Of a stretch of DNA of 9,735 nt, positions 7,082 through 9,735 are shown piece by piece; the stretch's first letter is position 1; each line of letters opens with the position of its first letter. The position numbers and the translations under genes were made by a program. The notes beneath the pieces are model-generated. The model was not told where the DNA came from and made no database searches. It worked only from the letters and a program-made list of their open reading frames with translations. This DNA comes from an uncultured Anaerotruncus sp. (GTDB lineage Bacteria; Bacillota; Clostridia; Oscillospirales; Ruminococcaceae), in assembly GCA_910586875.1 (NCBI GenBank), contig CAJUJI010000111.1, positions 1-9,735 on the forward strand, in the 5' to 3' direction.

Positions 7082-7110
7082 ATTATAACATATTCTAATC
7101 AAAAATCCAA
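7082..7110 (-). promoter_or_regulatory. Extended -10 promoter of the AraC regulator gene
   Basis: Read on the minus strand: TTGGAT (7105-7110) as a weak -35, a 17-bp spacer, then TGTTATAAT (7082-7090), which is a perfect -10 with the TGn extension. Transcription would start near 7075 and give a leader of about 135 nt. Confidence 0.65.
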
Positions 7111-7162
7111 TAGAAAAAATGAACGGCGAAAAAACAAGAAATTGGTAATTTCTGGAGTAAAT

Positions 7163-7245
7163 ATTACAAAGCAATGACAAAAATTGCCGAATTTATCCGC
7201 GTTCCAGTTACAAAGCGGTTACATATTGATTACAAAGCAGTAACA
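7163..7245. promoter_or_regulatory. Phased array of OmpR/PhoB-family (WalR-like) half-sites
   Basis: On the plus strand ATTACA (7163), ATGACA (7174), GTTACA (7207), GTTACA (7218), ATTACA (7229) and GTAACA (7240) all begin on one 11-bp lattice, with two empty steps at 7185 and 7196. On the minus strand each is TGTNAY. The three pairs read TGTWAY-YGCTT-TGTAAY, except one C in the outer copy. Direct six-base half-sites with 5-bp spacers are the known mode of PhoB-subfamily regulators, and TGTWAH-N5-TGTWAH is the published WalR box. Which regulator binds, and which promoter it controls, is not known. Confidence 0.6.
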
Positions 7246-7282
7246 AATATGAAAAAAATTTTAATGCAACGGAATTTTCCTC

Positions 7283-7310
7283 TTGATTTTTGCATAAAAT
7301 ATGGTATAGT
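7283..7310 (+). promoter_or_regulatory. Extended -10 promoter of the 108-aa membrane protein gene
   Basis: TTGATT (7283-7288, four of six consensus bases), a 16-bp spacer, and TGGTATAGT (7302-7310), combining a TGn extension with a near-consensus -10. Transcription would start near 7317. The phased half-site array ends 37 bp before the -35. Confidence 0.65.
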
Positions 7311-7363
7311 ATAAATGAGGGTAATAAAAGGAAGATAAGAATTCATTTAAGGGGGCATCCGCG

Positions 7364-7690
7364 ATGAAAAGGACAAAGGTAAAGCACCATTCTTTTGGAA
7401 TAGGTCTGTTTATAGCGCTTGCAACCTTTGTGGGGCTTTCGTTGTTCAATAGTGGTTTGATGGAGTTTTCAAAGGATGCAGGAATGATCCCGTGGCTGCT
7501 GGATGAAGCGGTTTATGCAGTTGCGTATAAATTTGGCTACAAGCTGGTAGCTTCGGTAATTTTGGGTTGTTTTGCGAGCTTTGTCAGCAGTATGATTGCG
7601 TATGGGCAGATGGTCAAGTCGAAAAAGGTTTCACGTACTACACGTGTCCAATTCCGCCAGCAGAATACTCGCGAGCGTCATACCGCATAA
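7364..7690 (+). CDS. Unrecognised small two-helix membrane protein
   Basis: I do not recognise this 108-residue protein. It has a basic N-terminus (Lys2, Arg3, Lys5, Lys7), a hydrophobic helix at about 11-29, a loop of about 28 residues with acidic and aromatic residues, a second helix at about 59-80, and a strongly basic tail from Lys85 to Arg105. The charge pattern predicts both ends in the cytoplasm with the loop outside. The ATG has AAGGGGG (7349-7355) 8 bases upstream. A strong promoter precedes it and a clear terminator follows, so it is probably transcribed alone. The WalR-like array upstream suggests control by a two-component system responding to envelope state; that is inference from site similarity only. 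The well-placed signals make a real gene likely, but no function is proposed. Confidence 0.75.
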   Translation: MKRTKVKHHSFGIGLFIALATFVGLSLFNSGLMEFSKDAGMIPWLLDEAVYAVAYKFGYKLVASVILGCFASFVSSMIAYGQMVKSKKVSRTTRVQFRQQNTRERHTA

Positions 7691-7727
7691 TTTTGTTTTT
7701 CACTTTTTTCTCCTAATATTATAAATG

Positions 7728-7762
7728 TAGCGGCATCTGGAAACAGGTGCCGCTATATTTTT
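7728..7762 (+). terminator. Intrinsic terminator after the 108-aa membrane protein gene
   Basis: TAGCGGCATCTG (7728-7739) pairs with CAGGTGCCGCTA (7744-7755) through 12 pairs, including one G-T wobble, capped by a GAAA tetraloop. TATTTTT follows. It lies 37 bases after the stop codon at 7690. It may also stop minus-strand transcription from the 38-aa gene, but the T-rich tract on that side is weaker. Confidence 0.85.
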
Positions 7763-7774
7763 GCATAGGGCGCT

Positions 7775-7891
7775 TTAGCCCCATTGGAAGAACGCGACAA
7801 TCCTTCCAAAAAAGTAGAGCAGCACAACCGAACCAACGCAATAGAGCAAAATTCGGTTGGTGGGTGGGGTAGGACGTTGGAAAAATGACAT
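7775..7891 (-). CDS. 38-aa single-helix membrane microprotein
   Basis: This short open frame encodes 38 residues: a polar head (residues 1-13, with Arg6-Pro7-Thr8-Pro9-Pro10 and Asn12-Arg13), then a hydrophobic segment from about 14 to 35 containing one Gly-Arg break (29-30), ending Gln-Trp-Gly. The ATG (minus strand, 7889-7891) has GAGGG (7899-7903) 7 bases upstream, which favours this start over more distant ones in the same frame. A longer version would start at 7993 but has no comparable ribosome site. The composition looks like a genuine membrane microprotein, not chance coding. I see no confident promoter on its strand, though the DNA just upstream (7920-7990) is AT-rich. It is convergent with the 108-aa gene. 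Function unknown. Confidence 0.5.
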   Translation of the reverse strand: MSFFQRPTPPTNRILLYCVGSVVLLYFFGRIVAFFQWG

Positions 7892-7950
7892 AAAGGAACC
7901 CTCGCAATCGATTAAAAATTGTAACTTTAGTTTAACATAGAGCTCCTCTA

Positions 7951-7980
7951 TTGTGCAATCCCTTTGTTGTGTGATATAAT
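7951..7980 (+). promoter_or_regulatory. Extended -10 promoter upstream of DUF2752-glyA
   Basis: TTGTGC (7951-7956, weak -35), an 18-bp spacer, and TGATATAAT (7972-7980), a perfect -10 with TGn extension. Transcription would begin near 7987 and run through a duplicated leader of about 200 nt to the TTG start at 8188. It is probably the promoter for both downstream genes. Confidence 0.6.
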
Positions 7981-7991
7981 AAGCACAAAAC

Positions 7992-8129
7992 AAGCAGCAA
8001 AGCTGTTTGGAGCTGCATGGAATGCGGCTTTGCGGTGCAAAGCACCCCCGCTGTGCTTGTTACACCATAGCCAAAATCAGCTTTTCTGTTTGAAAGTGCA
8101 TGAAATACGGCCTTGCGGTGGAAAATACC
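7992..8129 (+). repeat. Imperfect 83-bp tandem duplication in the leader
   Basis: Segment 7992-8046 recurs at 8075-8129, offset by exactly 83 bp. The best-kept part, 8014-8046 against 8097-8129, matches at 27 of 33 bases with no gaps. CTGTTTG (8003-8009 and 8086-8092) and CAGC (7995-7998 and 8078-8081) extend the match upstream. The copies are therefore adjacent units of about 83 bp (7992-8074 and 8075-8157). Each has a hairpin at the same place: GGTGC-AAA-GCACC (8034-8046) in the first; GGTGGAA (8117-8123) with TTCCACC (8137-8143) in the second. Copy one can alternatively form GCTTTGC-GGT-GCAAAGC (8027-8043). Translation across the region shows no credible protein. Confidence 0.6.
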
Positions 8130-8187
8130 AGCTATCTTCCACCTGTGCATAGGTGTTTATGCGAGCACAACAGGAAAGGAACACGGA

Positions 8188-8580
8188 TTGAAAAAGCTGT
8201 TTTTATTGCCGTTTTTGGGAATTGTAATTCTATCATCCTATCGCTGTCCAATCCTTTGGACATTCGGGGTGAGCTGCCCTGGCTGTGGGATGACCCGTGC
8301 CGTATTTGCACTCTTGAGGCTTGACTTTGTGGCGGCATTCCGGCTGCATCCGCTGGTTTATGTTCTGCCGTTCTATCTATTGGCGGTGGGATGGTGCTTG
8401 ATAAGCGATCGATGCCGGCTGCTGAGCAGATGTTGGTTTTGGGGCAGCTTTGCAGGTCTGTTTTTGGGCGTGTGGTTTTTTCGATTGATTGCTTTTTTGA
8501 TGGGAGAGCTGCCAGCTTTTATTCAGCCAAATGCGCTCTTTCCATCCTGTTTTCGTCTTCTGGCAGAATTTTTAAAATAA
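8188..8580 (+). CDS. DUF2752 family membrane protein
   Basis: This 130-residue protein carries the DUF2752 signature: CPGCGMTRA at residues 30-38 and His54-Pro55, with further cysteines at 20, 70, 76, 82 and 121. Hydrophobic segments lie near residues 4-16, 51-72 and 83-106. The family's biochemical role is not established to my knowledge; the Cys-X2-Cys pair could bind metal or act in redox chemistry. I chose TTG 8188 because AGGAAAGGA (8172-8180) sits 7 bases upstream. A longer frame from TTG 8113 has no ribosome site and would overlap the duplicated leader. The first in-frame ATG (Met35) lies inside the signature, so the start must be upstream. glyA begins 18 bases after the stop, so the two are probably co-transcribed from the promoter at 7951-7980. 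Confidence 0.82.
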   Translation: MKKLFLLPFLGIVILSSYRCPILWTFGVSCPGCGMTRAVFALLRLDFVAAFRLHPLVYVLPFYLLAVGWCLISDRCRLLSRCWFWGSFAGLFLGVWFFRLIAFLMGELPAFIQPNALFPSCFRLLAEFLK

Positions 8581-8598
8581 TGAAAGTGGGGAAAAGAA

Positions 8599-9735
8599 AT
8601 GTTTCGTAACATGCTTGACACAATCGGGTTTGTGGCACAGTCCGACCCAGAGGTAGGCGCTGCAATGCAGCGGGAATTGGCGCGGCAGCGGCGGAATATC
8701 GAGCTGATCGCATCGGAAAATATTGTCAGTCCGGCAGTGCTGGCGGCGATGGGCACCGTGCTTACCAATAAGTATGCGGAGGGCTATCCTGCAAAGCGGT
8801 ATTACGGCGGCTGCCAGTGTGTGGACGAGGTGGAGAACCTCGCGATTGAACGGGCGAAAAAGCTGTTTGGTGCAGAGCATGTGAATGTGCAGCCGCATTC
8901 CGGCGCACAGGCGAATTTAGCGGTTTATTTCGCACTGCTCGAGCCGGGCGACACGGTGCTGGGTATGAGCCTGGCGGATGGCGGACATCTGACGCATGGT
9001 TCGCCGGTGAACATGTCAGGAAAATACTACAAGTTTGTAGCATATGGGTTGGATGAGGAAACCCAGACCATCAACTATGATAAGGTGCGCGAGCTGGCAA
9101 TCGAGCACAAGCCCAAATTGCTGGTAGCGGGTGCGTCGGCCTATCCGCGCGTGATTGACTTTGAAAAGCTGGCGGCGATTGCAAAAGAGGCAGGTGCCTA
9201 CTTTATGGTTGATATGGCACATATCGCAGGTCTGGTTGCAGCGGGTGAGCATCCTTCGCCGGTGCCGTATGCGGATGTTGTGACGACCACGACACACAAA
9301 ACACTGCGCGGACCACGGGGCGGCATGATTCTGTGTAAAGAAGAGCTGGCGGCAAAAATCAACAAGGCGATCTTCCCAGGCACACAAGGCGGTCCGCTTG
9401 AGCATATCATCGCTGCAAAAGCGGTTTGTCTGGGCGAGGCGCTTCAGCCGGAGTTCAAAGCATATCAACACCAAATTGTTCTGAACTGCCGTGCTTTGGC
9501 AGCAGGGCTTGCAAAACGTGGCTTTAAGATGATTTCCGGCGGAAGTGACAATCACCTGATTCTGCTGGATCTGCGCAATTTCAACATCACTGGAAAAGAG
9601 CTTGAAAAAAAGCTGGATGAGGTATATATTACCGTCAACAAAAATGCCATTCCAAACGACCCGCAAAGCCCGTTTGTCACTAGCGGCATCCGTCTGGGCA
9701 CACCGGCGGTTACCAGCCGCGGCTTTGTTGAGGAG
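8599..9735 (+). CDS. glyA: Serine hydroxymethyltransferase (partial, 3' end outside window)
   Basis: This PLP enzyme interconverts serine plus tetrahydrofolate with glycine plus 5,10-methylene-tetrahydrofolate in the cytoplasm, the main source of one-carbon units. The 379 codons in the window cover all but roughly the last 35-40 residues of a usual 412-420 residue protein. Key features are intact: IELIASEN (34-41), TNKYAEGYPAKRYYGG (56-71), PHSGAQAN (99-106), Asp205 and His208 in VDMAHIAG, and the Schiff-base Lys234 in TTTTHKTLRGPRGG; all sit five positions after their E. coli counterparts. The ATG at 8599 follows a G-rich GTGGGGA (about 8586-8592), a modest ribosome site. It directly follows the DUF2752 gene. 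No glycine or tetrahydrofolate riboswitch is recognisable upstream. Nothing suggests a pseudogene. Confidence 0.97.
   Translation, partial: MFRNMLDTIGFVAQSDPEVGAAMQRELARQRRNIELIASENIVSPAVLAAMGTVLTNKYAEGYPAKRYYGGCQCVDEVENLAIERAKKLFGAEHVNVQPHSGAQANLAVYFALLEPGDTVLGMSLADGGHLTHGSPVNMSGKYYKFVAYGLDEETQTINYDKVRELAIEHKPKLLVAGASAYPRVIDFEKLAAIAKEAGAYFMVDMAHIAGLVAAGEHPSPVPYADVVTTTTHKTLRGPRGGMILCKEELAAKINKAIFPGTQGGPLEHIIAAKAVCLGEALQPEFKAYQHQIVLNCRALAAGLAKRGFKMISGGSDNHLILLDLRNFNITGKELEKKLDEVYITVNKNAIPNDPQSPFVTSGIRLGTPAVTSRGFVEE

Larger units (their letters stand above)
6941..7363. other. Divergent control region between the AraC regulator and the 108-aa membrane protein
   Basis: This 423-bp AT-rich spacer has no supported gene. 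From left to right it contains the AraC gene ribosome site, tandem ACAGCTGT palindromes (6964-6989), the AraC promoter (7082-7110), an inverted repeat AGAAATT-GGT-AATTTCT (7137-7153), an 11-bp-phased array of response-regulator-like half-sites (7163-7245), and the plus-strand promoter (7283-7310). Each divergent promoter lies within about 55 bp of the array. Confidence 0.6.

Noticed and set aside
7137..7153. Inverted repeat AGAAATT-GGT-AATTTCT in the divergent spacer
   Set aside because: It is perfect but short and AT-rich in an AT-rich region, so chance is a fair explanation; kept only as a note in the control-region entry.
7964..8152. 62-codon plus-strand frame in the DUF2752 leader
   Set aside because: It falls on the duplicated 83-bp repeat, has no ribosome site, and the repeat copies are not read as similar peptides, so coding is unlikely.
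7987..8187. Glycine or tetrahydrofolate riboswitch upstream of glyA
   Set aside because: The tandem layout invited the idea, but the conserved core sequences of these classes that I know are not present in either unit.

Overview
The window looks like chromosomal DNA from a Gram-positive gut-type Firmicute, most likely class Clostridia. The signs are near-canonical AAGGAGG ribosome binding sites, frequent GTG and TTG starts, moderate GC content, a lipobox-bearing sugar-binding protein, and long intergenic spacers with hairpins and extended -10 promoters. I cannot name the genus from sequence alone. Nothing indicates phage, plasmid, transposon or CRISPR content.

Positions 1-6940 hold an alpha-galactoside utilisation locus. 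An AT-rich, hairpin-rich leader (1-394) precedes a plus-strand operon. The operon encodes a lipoprotein sugar-binding protein (395-1681), two CUT1-type ABC permeases (1706-2611 and 2625-3464) and, after a 255-bp structured spacer, a cytoplasmic GH36 alpha-galactosidase (3720-5921). A convergent AraC-family regulator (6083-6940, minus) shares a bidirectional terminator with the operon. The likely sequence of events is capture of a melibiose, raffinose or stachyose-type sugar at the cell surface, import by the two permeases powered by an ATPase encoded elsewhere, and hydrolysis inside the cell under control of the AraC-type sensor. No ATPase gene is present here.

Positions 6941-7891 form a control region followed by small membrane-protein genes. 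The divergent spacer (6941-7363) carries an extended -10 promoter for each direction. Between them lie six half-sites of the form TGTNAY (read on the minus strand), all on one 11-bp lattice. That is the pattern expected for an OmpR/PhoB-family response regulator, and it closely resembles the WalR box. Downstream are an unrecognised 108-aa two-helix membrane protein (7364-7690), its terminator, and a 38-aa single-helix microprotein on the minus strand (7775-7891).

Positions 7892-9735 hold an extended -10 promoter, a leader with an 83-bp imperfect tandem duplication, a DUF2752 membrane protein starting at TTG (8188-8580), and glyA (serine hydroxymethyltransferase), which runs off the window end.

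The genes themselves are mostly familiar. The unexplained content is in the non-coding DNA: the phased response-regulator array, the duplicated leader, and the hairpin clusters before the binding-protein and alpha-galactosidase genes.
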